DNA of 64,000 bases from Gordionus sp. m RMFG-2023 (taxonomy: Eukaryota > Nematomorpha > Gordioida > Chordodea > Parachordodidae): positions 31,721,561-31,785,560 of the forward strand of contig NC_088775.1 in NCBI RefSeq assembly GCF_954871325.1. Reading direction: 5' to 3'. Numbering within the stretch: the first letter of the stretch is position 1; each line of letters opens with the position of its first letter. Below are positions 22,790 through 35,345 of this stretch, piece by piece. A program made the translations under genes and the position numbers. A model generated the notes under the pieces. It ran no database searches. It saw only the letters and a list, made by a program, of their open reading frames with translations, and was not told where the DNA came from.

Positions 22790-25700
22790 ATTATGGGGGT
22801 CCGTTTTTCACAAGAAATTGGTTGATAATAGTCAATGCCTACAGTAAATTTCCAATTATTGTTCCTGTTAAAAATATTACGACCGATATTACTTTTAAAA
22901 AAATTTTCAAAACCATTTCGTTTTATGGAATACCTGAAACTATAGTTACTGAAACGGCATTAACTTCACAAGTAATGATTTTGAAAAATTTTGCAATGAT
23001 TATGGTATTAAACATGTACTTACGTCCGCATACCACCAGCAATCCAATGGCCAGGTATTGTGAGAACGTTCAAAACACATATTATAAAAATTGACTTAGA
23101 TACTGCACTTGATAAATTTTTATTCAATTATAGAAACACACGAAATGATACAACAGGAGTTACACCTTCCAAGAGAAAGTTTAATCGCGACGTTAGGATT
23201 AAATGGGACTTAATAAACCGTTGGAGGAAAAAGAGGATAAAATCAACATAACATTACCATGCAAAAGAACATATTTTATTTGGTACAGTATAAGGTATTG
23301 ATAATGTTATATTTGAATGTTTATATATATTTTAAAAGGTTACGCTATTTGAATTATATATTACTTACATTTTATATTATCTTATGGAGGTCAATGTAAT
23401 TGCATATTAGTAGTAGTTAAATGACATAATTATAAAAGACTATATATAGGAAACAATTTTATAATAAAGAATCAATTGTTTTGACTATAAAAAATGGCGA
23501 CGAAATAAAAAAAAATCTAAGTCGCGTGGTTTTCGGTCTTCCGTCAAGTATAATTATATATAGAATTATAAAAAAATTTCTGTTTATAAAAAAAATATAT
23601 ATATATTTAGAAATTATCGATAAAATTATTCTCCAGGACTTTAAAAAGGAAGATTGTTCTATCGAGGACTACGTTGATTATATCAAATATATACTAAATG
23701 TGAAAAATATTCCTCAAACTGACGCCACTTTAAAAAAATTATTTATAGCTTATGGAGGAATAAACATTATAACTGATATCAAAAAATTACTCTATCCTGG
23801 GAATATAGAGGAGGTAGGATGGATTGACATATATAAAATAGCAAAACAACTATATAAAGATGAAAGAACTATTTTGGCATCAAGAATTGATTTCATTAGA
23901 TAAAGTCGCGGGGCTACTGAATCCGTAATGAGCGCTTTAAAAAATATAAAGGAGGTAGCCCGAAAATGCGAATTTGAAGACAATGTAGAACTGAGAATTC
24001 GAGATCAATTAATCGCCGGACTAAAGATGTCACAACTGGATAAAGAACTACGATTAAGATATCCAGATACTAAAGACCAAGGCCAACCGTTAAGCTTAAA
24101 CAAAGTGGTAGAATTGGCTTTAGCAATGGAACGAGCCGACTTAGAAATAAATAATACTGCTAAAATTGTATAAAAAATCAAAGAGCCGAATAAACATGAC
24201 AATAATAATGGGATAAATCAACATGATAAAAATAATCGGCAGTATAATGATAAACGGCACTATCAAAAGGATAATAATATGTAAAAAGAGAACTAGTGCC
24301 CGGGTATAATAACTACCATACAAATAATAATAGTAATTGGAGATCATGCTATTTCTGTAATCGGTTTCATGCTATTAGAAATTGTCCCGCCTACGGAAAA
24401 TTGTGCAGCAAATGTAGGAAACCAAACCACTTCGCCGTATGTTGTAAAGCTAAAGAAAAGATTTACGGAACAAATTACAATAATAAAGAAGACGATTCGG
24501 ATGTCTCAATAAGAAAAATATACAAATATGGGCAACATCCAACAATTGAGGTATTAATAAACAACCAAAAAATTAAAATGGAATATGATACTGGTTCGGC
24601 AGTAACCATTATTAATGAAATAATATGGAATAAAATCGGAAGGCTAAAACTTAGAAGGGCTAAAGCACCAACTACATATGGAAATAATAGAATAAAAATT
24701 ATAGGAGCTGATGTAAAAGTACAATTAAATAATAACATAAAATGGCTTCCATTATTAGTCACACAAACAAATGATGCAGCTCTATTTGGATTTCCATGGA
24801 TTATTGAATTTGACTTATCGTTACCAAAAAATGTAAAAATCAATATGATCAACAATAGATATAAATACAATGATAATGGTAACGTAAATATTGACAAACT
24901 ATATAAAGAATTTGCTACGGTGTTTGATAATAAATTAGGATTAATAAAAAATGTCGAACCAGTAAAACTACAATTGGAAGAAGATACAAAAATGTATAAG
25001 AATGGCGCAAGTAATATAATTGCAGATGCTTTATCGCGAAACCCAATAGAGAAAAATGATAATAAAATAACAAGTGAAAATAAAACAGTGAAATACATAC
25101 GAAATCTTACTTATGACACATTAACTCTATCAAGAAAAGAACTTAGAGATGAAACTGCGAAAGATCCAATTTTAAGAAGAGTAAAAATATTATTAAATGG
25201 TACAAATATACAAAATCAAGCACCAGAATTACAAGCTTTTAGAACAAGAATAGATGAAATAGAAAATGATGACGGTATCCTATTTTGGAATGGTCGCTTA
25301 ATAATTCCTACCCATGGAATCCGCCAGCACAACCCTGGGAAAGGGTACATTTAGATTTTGCCGGACCACTAGACGGATTTTATTGGCTGGTAGGAATCGA
25401 TGCATATTCAAAATGGATAGAGATCGATAGAATCAAAGATACCACAAGTAAAAATTTAATAAATAGATTAGAAAAATGGCTTACACGATATGGTGTTCCA
25501 CGTCAAATTGTCACAGAAAATGGTACACAATACATTTCAAATGAATTTTACAAATGGTGCAAAAATAAGAATATACAACACATAAAAACTACACCATACC
25601 ATCCGTGAAGTAACGGATTAGTTGAAAGATGCATACAAACTATAAAAAATCGGTATTTTGCTAATAGAGAACAAACAAATGATGGGGAAAAATGCCTTAA

Positions 25701-26645
25701 TGAAGTATTAGTTACCTATAGAAATTCCGAACATTCCTCAAAGGGCCGAATACCTGCCAAACTATTTATGGGGAGAAGACTAAATACTTTATTAGACTGG
25801 GTGAAACCATCAATTACTGAAAAATTAGAAACCTATGTAGTAAAACACGAACAGTTAAACAAACACATACATAGAGATTTTGGAGAAAACGAATTAGTTT
25901 GGATAAAAAATCTACTTGAAAAAGGATGGCATCAAGGAAAAATAATAAATCAACAAGCAAAATTCTCGTATAACGTAGAAGAAAAAGATAAAATATTACG
26001 AAAACACGCAGATCAACTACGAATAAAGGAAGAACCAGACGAAACCAAATCAATAATACCAATTGAACCAAGTCAAAAAGGAGGGCAACCGCGTTATCCA
26101 ACAAGGGAACGAAAGCCAACAAAAAGATTAATAGATGAACTTGAACTTGGTAATAAAAAGATTAAACGATAACTTGGTGGGAAAGAAGATATGTTATATT
26201 TGAATGTATATTTATATTTTAAAAGGTTACGGTATTTGAATTATATATTTCTTACATTTTATATTATCTTATGGAGGTCAATGTAATTGCATATTAGTAG
26301 TAGTTAAATGACATAATTATAAATGACTATATATAGGAAACAATTTTATAATAAAGAATCTATTGTTTTAAAAGATAAATGTGGAAAGGCATCGTCAAAC
26401 ACAAAGAAAGTGACATGATGTTCTAAATTAAGACAGATAAAGATGTATTAAAGAGACACTTAGATCAATTAAGAATTAGAAATTGTTTTAACACATTTAT
26501 AAATTATGATAACTCTAAATATTCTTTTAAGGAGGGAAGTGTTGACAAAAGTAAAAAAATTACTGATAAAGATAATGAAACACCGATTTCTATACCAATA
26601 CGAATTAAACAAAAACCTGCTTATTTAAAAGACTATATAACTTAA
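22790..26645 (+). mobile_element. Outer Ty3/Gypsy fossil, integrase region, split by a younger element
   Basis: Integrase core pieces are recognisable at 22800-23270 (a WLIIVNAYSKFP-type segment and a later LDKFLFNYRNTR segment). Integrase C-terminal tail sequence (LKRHLDQLRI) appears after the inner element, up to about 26645. The inner element at 23305-26369 sits between the two parts, with GATAA on each side. It is broken, with several breaks, and is older than the inner copy. Confidence 0.75.
23305..26369 (+). mobile_element. Inner Ty3/Gypsy LTR retrotransposon fossil
   Basis: Two direct LTRs of about 178 bp (23305-23482 and 26192-26369), both starting TGTTATATTTGAATG, enclose gag and pol-like sequence. 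Parts seen in order are a capsid-like region (23481-24173), a CCHC nucleocapsid segment (CYFCNRFHAIRNC, CSKCRKPNHFAVCC), an aspartic protease with DTGS (24590), an RNase H end (ADALSR) and integrase (DFAGPL, GIDAYSKW, then a basic tail). GATAA flanks both sides, a 5-bp target duplication typical of the family. It is broken, with roughly a handful of breaks, and is non-autonomous as it stands. The LTRs are nearly identical by eye, so it is comparatively young. Confidence 0.88.
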
Positions 26646-26820
26646 GATATAAAAATATATAAAATAAATATTAAACACTAAAAAGCAAAAAAGCAAAAAA
26701 TAAATTAAACGCTAAAAATCTAATATATATAATCTCCATAATCAAAACATGATCGTTTTCGTATCTTGCTAATGTATTTAAAATTTAAGGAGACTATATA
26801 GTGTAATGTTATTTTTTTGT

Positions 26821-26900
26821 TCTCTACGAGATTCGAACCACAAACCTTCCGTTTTAAAGGCATATGTTTTAAGCTTGCACCAACTTGAATATAATTAAAT
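26821..26900 (-). ncRNA. tRNA-like pol III promoter, probable SINE head
   Basis: On the minus strand TATTCAAGTTGG (26891-26880) fits an A box with one mismatch, and GGTTCGAATCTC (26839-26828) fits a B box, with 40 nt between. No convincing complete cloverleaf forms. A tRNA-derived SINE or a decayed tRNA gene is likely. The body would extend to about 26700. Confidence 0.45.
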
Positions 26901-26969
26901 TTAAAATATTAATTATATATATATTAATTAATAGCTGATATTTTTAAAATTTTGCCGTTTATTACCATA

Positions 26970-29900
26970 CTAGCTGACGGGGTTGAAGCGTAAATATTTA
27001 GTTTGTGTGTATGGTATTAAATATACTTTTATTAATAAATTTTATATAAATATTAAAATTTAGGAGAAAAAGAGGTAAAATTGTTGCAATATATACCGTG
27101 AGCTAGAAATCAAAATTTAAATTTGTGATGGAAATTATATTGTGTAAAATATAAAATAAAATGCTTGAAAATTTTTTTATTTTAAATATGGGCTAGACAT
27201 TGGCCTGAAATTTTTTTTTTTCAGGAATCGCCAAGCCTGATTAAAAAACCAAGCCCATGCAACTTTCATAAAATTTTGCTATAAATGTTTATTGTAATTT
27301 AATAAAAATGTAAATTTAATTTTATATTTAGAATAATTTTTAGATTTGTGTAGAAATCATATTGGTATAAAATAGAAATGCTTGAAAATTTTTTAATTTT
27401 AAATATGGGCTAGACATTGGCCTGAAATTTTTTTTGCAGAAATCGCCAGGCCTGATTAAAAAATTAAGCCCATGCAAACTTTCATATTCTGATTTTATTT
27501 TAAAATGAATTATGACTTTTGTATATTTTATTTCAGTTCTCAACTAACAAAATTATTATGGTATGGTCTTTAGCGGGCTTGAGAAAATTTTCCCAACAAT
27601 ATGGTTTTCAGAGATTTACCTATCTCCAGCCTTGGGAAAAAATTACAAAATAATTATGGGTTGGCCAGGTTTGAGAAAATAAATTTCTGGCCAATGTCTG
27701 GTCCATATTTAAAATTAAAAAAATTTCAATTGCAAAATGCGTTATCTGCGGAATTCTAATTTCACGGGGAGGAATACGGAAAAATTCATTTAATACAACG
27801 AATATTAGGAAACATTTAAAGCGATTCCATCAAACGGAATTCGAAGAGCTAATACAAAAAGAACGAGAAAATTAGAAAAAACAAATCATATTTTAAAAAA
27901 GAGCCCTGAAAGTGCCAACAATATCAGCCATTCTTAATAAAACGAATATTTGGAAATATTCTGATCCTAAATCAATAATAATTTCTCGATTTATAGGGGA
28001 AATGATAACGTGTGACCACTAGCCGATTTCTATCTTGGAGGATATCGGCTTTAAAAGGCTTTTACATCATTTATGTACAAATTACAAAATTCCCATTAGA
28101 GAGTATTTTTCGCAAGGAGTTATTCCGGATATAAAGAAATTTTGGTTGACGATTCTTTTTTTTTCTTTACGCTAAATATATGGACTAGAAATTCAGGTGG
28201 CGATTCTCACACATCTCATTAACATGCCACTATATAAACCAATATTTTAAACAAATTAATAGAGTTCTAAATGTTAAAACATTTAATGAGTCGCATACAG
28301 CAATAAATATTGCTAAAATTTTAGATGAAATTATTAATTATTGGGGTATAAAGAAAAATAAAATACATTTAATCATTAGAGATAATGCACCCAATATAAC
28401 TTTGGCCATGAAAAACGGGAAATTTCAAAGCGTTTCTTGTTTTGCACATAGTTTGTAATTGGTTGCACAGATAGCAATTTTAGAGATCTATTATTGACAT
28501 GTTTGCCCGGGTTAGAAAAATAGTAGGCCACTTTAACCATTCTTCTATTGCACCAAATAATCTAAAAGAAATCAAAATTCGTTTAAGTCTAGCCCGGCAC
28601 AAATTAATCCAGGATGTGCCCACCCGTTGGGATTCACCTATTATATGCTCGAAAGATTGTTAGAACAAAAAAGGGCGGTATAGCTGTTCATTATCGATAA
28701 TCCTAATTTGGGAAATCTCTCATTATAAAAGTGGGAATTAGCAGAAAAGGTAATTGATGTTCTGAAACTAATTCAGAGAGTAACAAAAGAAATAAGTACG
28801 GAATCATGTTCAATTAGCAATGTTATACCCTTTGTTGAAATTCTGAAAAAAGAATTAACGATTAATGGGGACACAGATAGAGGTGTGCAGACCATGAAGG
28901 ACACCATTAATAATCAATTAACAACTCGGTTTTTTGATATTTATGATGATGACAATATCTTATCGCAACATTACTTGATCCTCGATATAAGGATTTCTTT
29001 TTGACAAAAAACATTTCATATATTGAAAAGCTCAGGACTGCATGTGAGTCTTTTTTTAAAGGTGATGAGAATGTTTAATTTCCAACTACTAATAAAGATT
29101 TCCCAGGTTTTATATTTTTTTAAATAAATTTAGATTTTATTGTTAACTTAGGTAATGACTATGAGAAAAATGTTCCACAAAACATTAAAAAATGCAAATT
29201 TAATTTAAGGGATGCTTATAAATTGAAAATCAAAGAAAAACTAGTAACAAATAAAATAAATGAAATTGAAAGTAATGTAAATGATGACATGCCTTACTTG
29301 ATAGAAATCAAAGAATATTTATATATAGAAAATATAATAACATATTTTTCATAATTTAAATATTGCTTGGTTGGGTTATGATTGACCCATTTGTTTGGGT
29401 GATATCTGATTATTTTTCAAAATCAAAAAAAGAATGGGTTTGTATGAAACCCACTATTTTATAAATGCTAATTTTATATTAGTGTTATTTATTTAGAAAA
29501 GAATAACATTGATGATATTGATATTATATCTTCAGTGAATCCACTTGAATATTTGAAAGTTAATGCTGTAAAATATCCAACTTTATCAAAACTTGCACGT
29601 AAATTTTTGGCTCCTCCAGTTACAAGTGTCCCATCTGAGTCTGCCTTCAGTACGGCAGGGGATATTGATAGTCCTTATCGTAGAAGCCTATTGCCTGAAA
29701 ATTTAGAGGCTCTTATATTTATTTTAAAAAATCTAATATATTATAATTTTATATATTAAATATTACAATTTTACAATTTTATAAACCAACATAAAATGGA
29801 TATATTATTATATTTATTTTATCTATTATAATATAATTTTTTTTAAATTATTGTTGAAATAAAAAAATTAAATTAAATGCATAATTCTTTGGCATAAAAA

Positions 29901-30674
29901 ATATTGATTTCTTAATTACATTTGGTTCAAAGAGGGGTGATGAAAAATCAATAAAAATATCGGTATCGGATCGGTTTTGAACCAATATCGGAAAATATCG
30001 GATCGAATCGGTGAAAAATATATGGATCGGCACAGCCCTAATCTATTTTAAATTTTACCCAATATGATTTCTATCACAAATTTAAATTTTATTCTAAATA
30101 TAAAATTAAATTTAAGATATTATTATTAAATTACAATAGAAATAAATGGAATATAAAATTTAAGACATTGTTATTAAATTATAATAGAAATAAATAGCAA
30201 AATTTTATGAGCATGGGACTTGTTTGCAAAAAAAAATTTCAGGCCAATGTCTTACCCCAAAAAAATTTCCAAGCATCTCTATTTTAAATTTTATTCAATA
30301 TGATTTCTATCACAAATTTAAATTTTATTCTAAATATAAAATTAAATTTAAGACATTATTATTAAATTACAATAGAAATAAATGGCAAAATTTTGGGAAA
30401 GTTGCGCATGGGACGTGGTTTTTTGATAAGGCCTAGCTGTGTCTGCAAAACAAAATTTTGAGGCCAATGTCTAGCCCATATTTAAAATTCAAAAATTTTG
30501 AAACATCTCTATTTTTAATTTTAATATTTCTAATACCCTTAATGCTCACGGGTTACATTGCAACAATTTTACCTCTTTTTCCCCTAAATTTTAATATAAA
30601 GCATATTTAGTACCATATACACAAACTAACTAATTACCCCTCAACCCCGTCATTCTTGACGGGTTATTAGCTAG
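26970..30674. mobile_element. Long inverted-repeat element with Helitron-like ends
   Basis: The left end is CTAG at 26970-26973 followed by half of the hairpin (TGACGGGG). The right end is CCCGTCA/TGACGGG (30646-30663), seven bases, then CTAG at 30671-30674 followed by T. Inside, inverted arms of several hundred bp share TTAGTTTGTGTATATGGTA, GAAAAAGAGGTAAAATTG and GGGCTAGACATTGGCCTGA, the last in several tandem copies (27170-27480, 30040-30490). Two Helitron-type 3' ends in opposite orientation are unusual. The centre (27720-29760) is a hAT relic. Confidence 0.55.
27720..29760 (+). mobile_element. hAT transposon relic, BED finger to dimerisation domain
   Basis: The parts in transposase order are a BED zinc finger (AKCVICGILISRGG, then TTNIRKHLKRFHQTEF, near 27728-27850), a hinge segment, IRDNAPNITLAM (second catalytic aspartate, near 28375) followed by CFAHSL, DVPTRWDS (near 28615), DPRYKD-like sequence near 28980, and the C-terminal domain at 29535-29759 (YPTLSKLARKFLAPPVTSVP, then SESAFSTAGD). 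hAT enzymes cut and paste DNA leaving hairpinned flanks. The DNA-binding D1 segment is unclear. Numerous stops and shifts make it a dead copy, although the last 74 codons remain open. Confidence 0.82.
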
Positions 30675-31430
30675 TAATATATAATAATCTTATTGATTTA
30701 TCATTCCAATATTTAATTATTTTATTTATTCAATTTGATTCATATTCTATATATTGTTCCGATAATTCATTTATTCTAATATCCAATTTGATCAATTATC
30801 ACTTTTAATTATTTACGACTGACTGATGATGTTACCAATTTTGAAAATTGATAATAATAACAACCTAGTACCACAAGCAAGCAAGCAAGCTTACATGACA
30901 AAATCACGATTGATGAAGACAACTTACGATAAGTATATCAGGCTCACGATTTGGACAAACCAACGTTAGAAATCAAATGCGATGCATACAAGCAATGATA
31001 ACAAATTTGACTTATGCAACAAACTGAAGAACCAAGATGTCAACAAGCACTCGACGACAGCTTACATGAAATTAGAAGAGAGAGAATGTTGCATATTTGA
31101 ATATTTACTTTTTTTGTTTTGTTAAACCTATTCTAATCATATTTGAATTCTTATAATTTTATTTTTTTGGTTAAACTTATTGTTGGATTTAACCTTTTCT
31201 TACAAATTTATTATTTATATTCTAATTTTTGGTCTTGTAAAAAGATATAAATACGAGAAGAAAATGATAATAAAATAGATGTTAACATTAAAATAGTTTT
31301 ACCATAAATATTTCTTTCTTTTTTTTCTTACATTATTTACAGCATTCTTTAGAAACCTCTATTGATTAGTGATTCTAGATGTGTTAAATCTGGAATATAT
31401 CAACGGAAAAATATTTAATTGGGGTTAATG
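30675..31430 (+). other. Intergenic, possible solo-LTR-like segment
   Basis: No gene recognised. A CAAG microsatellite lies at 30880-30896. At about 31088-31310 the sequence runs TGTTGCATATTTG, GATATAAATACGAG and AATAAAATAG, an order that resembles the promoter and polyadenylation layout of an LTR. No partner copy was found, so this is weak. Confidence 0.25.
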
Positions 31431-31565
31431 AAAGTTCGAATGAACATGAAAAGTTTTCAATAATTTCCAGTTTGTTTGATGTTCAAATTATTAATTTCCG
31501 CTTAAAAAAATTAAAATAACCCATGCCAAAAATACACCTTTCCCTTAATGCTAGGGTTTAATTAG

Positions 31566-31782
31566 TAGTGATGCAAAATCGCCTTATTTGAGTCTATTTT
31601 AAAAAAAGGTTAATTCAGTATTTTATCTGGAAAATATTATGCAGGCCTGATGACTTTGCTCATAGAGAGCTCATTGGACATCTATTAGCAAAATCTTGAA
31701 GCTTAGGCAATATTTTTCTGGGTAAAATATTGAGTTAGCCGTTTTTATAAATCGGCTCAAATGGAGCGATTTTACATCACTA
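31566..31782. mobile_element. hAT-type MITE (TAGTGATGCAAAATCG)
   Basis: 217 bp, with TAGTGATGCAAAATCGCC at one end and the complement of TAGTGATGTAAAATCGCTCC at the other. Flanks TTAATTAG (31558-31565) and CTAATTAG (31783-31790) match at 7 of 8. The inner TTGAGTC...GGCTCAAAT and ATATTGAGTTAGCC segments are shared with the MITEs at 42080, 43253 and 61268. Confidence 0.82.
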
Positions 31783-32158
31783 CTAATTAGGGATAAAGAA
31801 AATAGTCTTTTAGAAAAAAATAAACATTGTTTTTATGTTTTAAATTTTTTCTTTATTAACACCATAATTTTTATGCATTATCGTAATTACTTTAGTTAAT
31901 CCCATTGGGCTACCTAAAAGAGGTACCTTAAATGACCATAATGTTACTGAGTCATAAAAATTCTCTCCACCGACTTTATTGTGCCATACAATTTTCCGTG
32001 ATAGAGAGCACTACTAACCTGAGTGTATACTAGAGAGAGAAAAATTTGAAGCGCGCATGATAAATAGCGCAAAATATTTTTACGGGCTAAGCCAAAGTGC
32101 CCTCCTTCAAGGCACCCTCCCGCTTTGAGTGATTATTATTATTACAATCAAAAGATAT

Positions 32159-32690
32159 TTTAGTTACCTATTATTTGATGCCCATATCAAAAAAAATTAT
32201 TTTTTACATCCCCCCCCCCTCCATTCACCCTCCAGATCAATTCATACCCATGAAGACCAAAAATGAAGACTTTCAGTCAAAAGATATTAAAATTAGCTAC
32301 TATTTGATACCCATATCGATATTTTTTTTTGATAAAAATATTCCTGACCCCCCACACCTAGACTCGCCCATTAAGGGGGAGAGATTGACCTCCAGTTGAA
32401 TAGATCTTTTGATTAGATATCGATTGATACCTTATATTATTTATATTTTATTTCATAAGGCCAAAAATACAACATTGAAAATTTATAAATAACAATAAAA
32501 TTAAAAAAAAAATAAAACGAAATGCGCGAGAAACGCTTTTTAAAATAAAGTTCCTCTTTATCACTATTAAAACGTGATAATATAATACCGTATTATCATT
32601 CCTTAACTTCCTAATTTTTTAGTTATTCCTTTAAAACCCGTGATGATCCCGGATAGTACTGATCCCTTTAAAAAATACGACATATATATA
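32159..32690 (+). repeat. Dispersed repeat, copy 1 (partner at 60313)
   Basis: Nearly collinear with 60313-60836: TATTTGATACCCATATC, CCTCCAGTTGAATAGATC, ATTTCATAAGGCCAAAAA, ATTAAAACGTGATAAT and AAAACCCGTGATGATC appear in the same order. There is no coding potential. It may be a long terminal repeat or a non-autonomous transposon; the ends were not resolved. Confidence 0.75.
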
Positions 32691-32819
32691 GAATAGAATT
32701 TTATCAAATTGTAACATATATATAATATTTTTAATACTAAAAAAATAAACATTTTACTTTTTCATATAAAAAAATCTAAAGAAAATAAAATATAAATTTA
32801 ACTCTGCCTTCCTTAAGTT

Positions 32820-34425
32820 TTTAATAATATATCAACATTAATTAAAAATAAAGTATACAGATTAGCCAAACAGCGAGAAAAGAACTCTAGGGATATAAAC
32901 GGAGCTCCGAAAGTAATCAAAAATAAAAATGGGAAATTGATAATAAAGGAAAAAGAAATAATGAATAGATGGAAAGAATATTTTCAGGAGCTTCTCAACT
33001 TTAATCCCCACATACTACATCTAGACAAACACTCCCCATGTCAAAACCTTGTACAACCTATAACAGAACAAGAAATGATCACATGCCTCAAGCATATGAA
33101 AAACAACAAAGCTAGGGGTCCAGACGATATTCCAATAGAAAGCCTTAAAGCACTAGGAGATGATGGAATACATCTCCTCAAATCTGTACAATAAAATACT
33201 TGGAAATGAAGAGGTTCCCCAAAAATGGAGGCGAGCTATCTAGTTCCTTTCTTCAAAAATAAAGGGGATCCACACAATTGTCAAAATTACAGGGGCATAA
33301 AACTAATGTCACACTGTCTAAAACTATACTAAAAAATAATAGAAAAAAGATTAAGAGATATAATCGAAATAGGAGAGACTCAGTTTGGCTTTATGCCTGG
33401 AAGATCAACAACCTATGCTATCCACGCAATTAGGCAAAGGAGTGAAAAATACAGGGTAAAGAACAAAAAGCTATACATGGTCTTTCTCGATCTAGAAAAG
33501 GCCTTCGATAGAATCCCAAGAGAACTTATCTGGTGGGCGCTACGCCATAAAAAGGTTCCCGAAAAATATATAATAATAATACAGGATATGTATATGGGCC
33601 ATACAACAATAGTACGTAGCACAACGGTAAACAGACTTAGGTGGTATGGGCACACAATGAGAAGGCCTATGAACTACATAGGAAATAAAGTTGAGAGTTT
33701 GGAAGTGATGGGAAAACGTAAAAGAGGAAGGCCAAAACTTCAATGGGGCCATAAAGTTAGAGCCAATCAGCGTCTACATGACAGAATTTTCACTGGATGC
33801 AAACCACCTTCAAAAACCTTTGCCTACCCCCCTAAAAAATTCCCACCTCCTTCGGCGGCGGTGTCTCTTTATTATTATTTTCACCTTTATAATTATATTA
33901 ATACTCTTTTCAGAGAATTTATAAGGATAACTTAAATTAATCTATCTCTACTACCAACTATCGATATTTTCGGAATATAAAGAATTTATTTTTTAGATAA
34001 TAAATTCAAAACCTCCATTATTTACAATGAAGTAATTATTATGGCATTAAGAGCTTGCTGATATATCTAAACCTTTTAAATTAAAAAGGATAGCAGAAAG
34101 TTTTATTTGGAAAACAATGTGTATGATTGTTTGCAATATATAGATTTGGTCGATAATTGTATTATAATATTTCTATAATAAAACTATTAATTTTTACAGC
34201 AATAAATTTTGTCCTATTTCATCTCAAAATTTAATAGATAACCCCCCAAAAAATTTATCCTACCCTCTCAAAAAAATAGGATGCAAACTGTTCCTACCCC
34301 TCCCGCTCATGTAGATGCTGGAGCCAATATAAAGAAGTATAAATCAGATAAAAGAGATTGTATGAATAACATAAAGTGGAGAGAGATGTTGAAGGAGTTT
34401 ACCACCAGAAAAGGTGAAAGCTAAA
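32820..34425 (+). mobile_element. RTE-like LINE, internally deleted, split by a MITE
   Basis: Reverse-transcriptase region in order: an N-terminal segment (NRWKEYFQELLNF, then MKNNKARGPDDIPIESLKAL, 32937-33194), a shifted piece with YRGIKLM, then 33393-33600 with FGFMPGRSTTYAI, the motif A segment LDLEKAFDRIPREL and DMYMGHTTIVRST. From there the sequence jumps straight to the C-terminal tail VNRLRWYGHTMRRP and MGKRKRGRPKLQWGHKVRAN, so motifs B and C (including YADD) are deleted. After the MITE the tail continues (KWREMLKEF) to a stop near 34425. The element would have copied itself by target-primed reverse transcription; this copy cannot. I see no AP endonuclease, so it is also 5' truncated. 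Confidence 0.85.
33768..34320 (+). mobile_element. hAT-type MITE, family CAGCGTCTACATGA, copy 4
   Basis: 553 bp from CAGCGTCTACATGACAG to CATGTAGATGCTG. The target duplication GAGCCAAT is perfect (33760-33767 and 34321-34328). The insertion lies in the C-terminal coding tail of the RTE-like LINE and postdates it. Confidence 0.93.
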
Positions 34426-35337
34426 GAGGAAAAAAAAATTAAAAATGGATTAAATCACAATAGATCAACATTAATCAAAAATGGACTAAACATGGACCAA
34501 CACACATGTCCACCTTTTTAAAGGCTTCAATTGTATATATATATATATATATATATAATAAAAATTTTACCACCAGATTTATATCTTTACCATAATTATA
34601 ATCACTAATTTTACATTTCTATAAAATTTCATATAAATAAACGCATAGAAATTTTCTATCATTTTTTTTATTTTATATATATTTTTATAACAAATTTTCC
34701 ACTTTCATCATATTAAATACTCTATATAAATTCTCTATTTCCATATCCTCATAATTACAATAAACACCCCTGTAGACGTCAGGATGCATACTATTAGTGG
34801 TGTCCCTAATAAAATTAGGAGTATTCGGTTTAAATTTTATATATCATTTTAATAAATATCAAAATTTAAACCCTTTAAAAAAATTTTAATTTATTTAAAT
34901 TATCCCAATACGCGGCCTTATTAGAAAATATTAGCGCCCCTCTATATATATTAAATCCTGACCTAAATTTAAACAAATTTTATTTCTATTTATTAAATTA
35001 AAAATATCCAGCCCTTCAACTCTTTTTATTCGAGTTAAAATTCTGTTTACAAAGATCAGACATATGACACTTGTCTTTTTTATTACAAATTTTTCACATA
35101 CATATTTACAAACTCATTTTAAATTTAATATTTAGGCAATACATAATGGTCTCTCTATTTCTTGTTTTTTAATCTATTTATATTTTATCCCATGTAAAAA
35201 TTCCTATTTAATATAATAACTAATTTTACCCTTTTTAGTTTCCCGTATATATATAATATATCTATTTTTATCAACTTACGAAATTTTATTTTATAAGCCA
35301 AAGAATCGCTCGATCCACCTCGCTGTCCTTCAATTAA
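34426..35337. other. AT-rich stretch with a TA microsatellite
   Basis: No gene recognised. It begins with what may be the 3' end of the RTE-like element. A (TA)n run lies at 34537-34556. Confidence 0.45.
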
Positions 35338-35345
35338 TTGGCATC

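Noticed and set aside
24475-25098. 207-codon minus-strand open frame with many hydrophobic residues
   Set aside because: It lies antisense to Gypsy protease and pol sequence. The hydrophobicity comes from complementing Asn/Lys-rich codons.
25814-26122. 102-codon minus-strand frame
   Set aside because: Antisense to the integrase tail of the inner Gypsy fossil.
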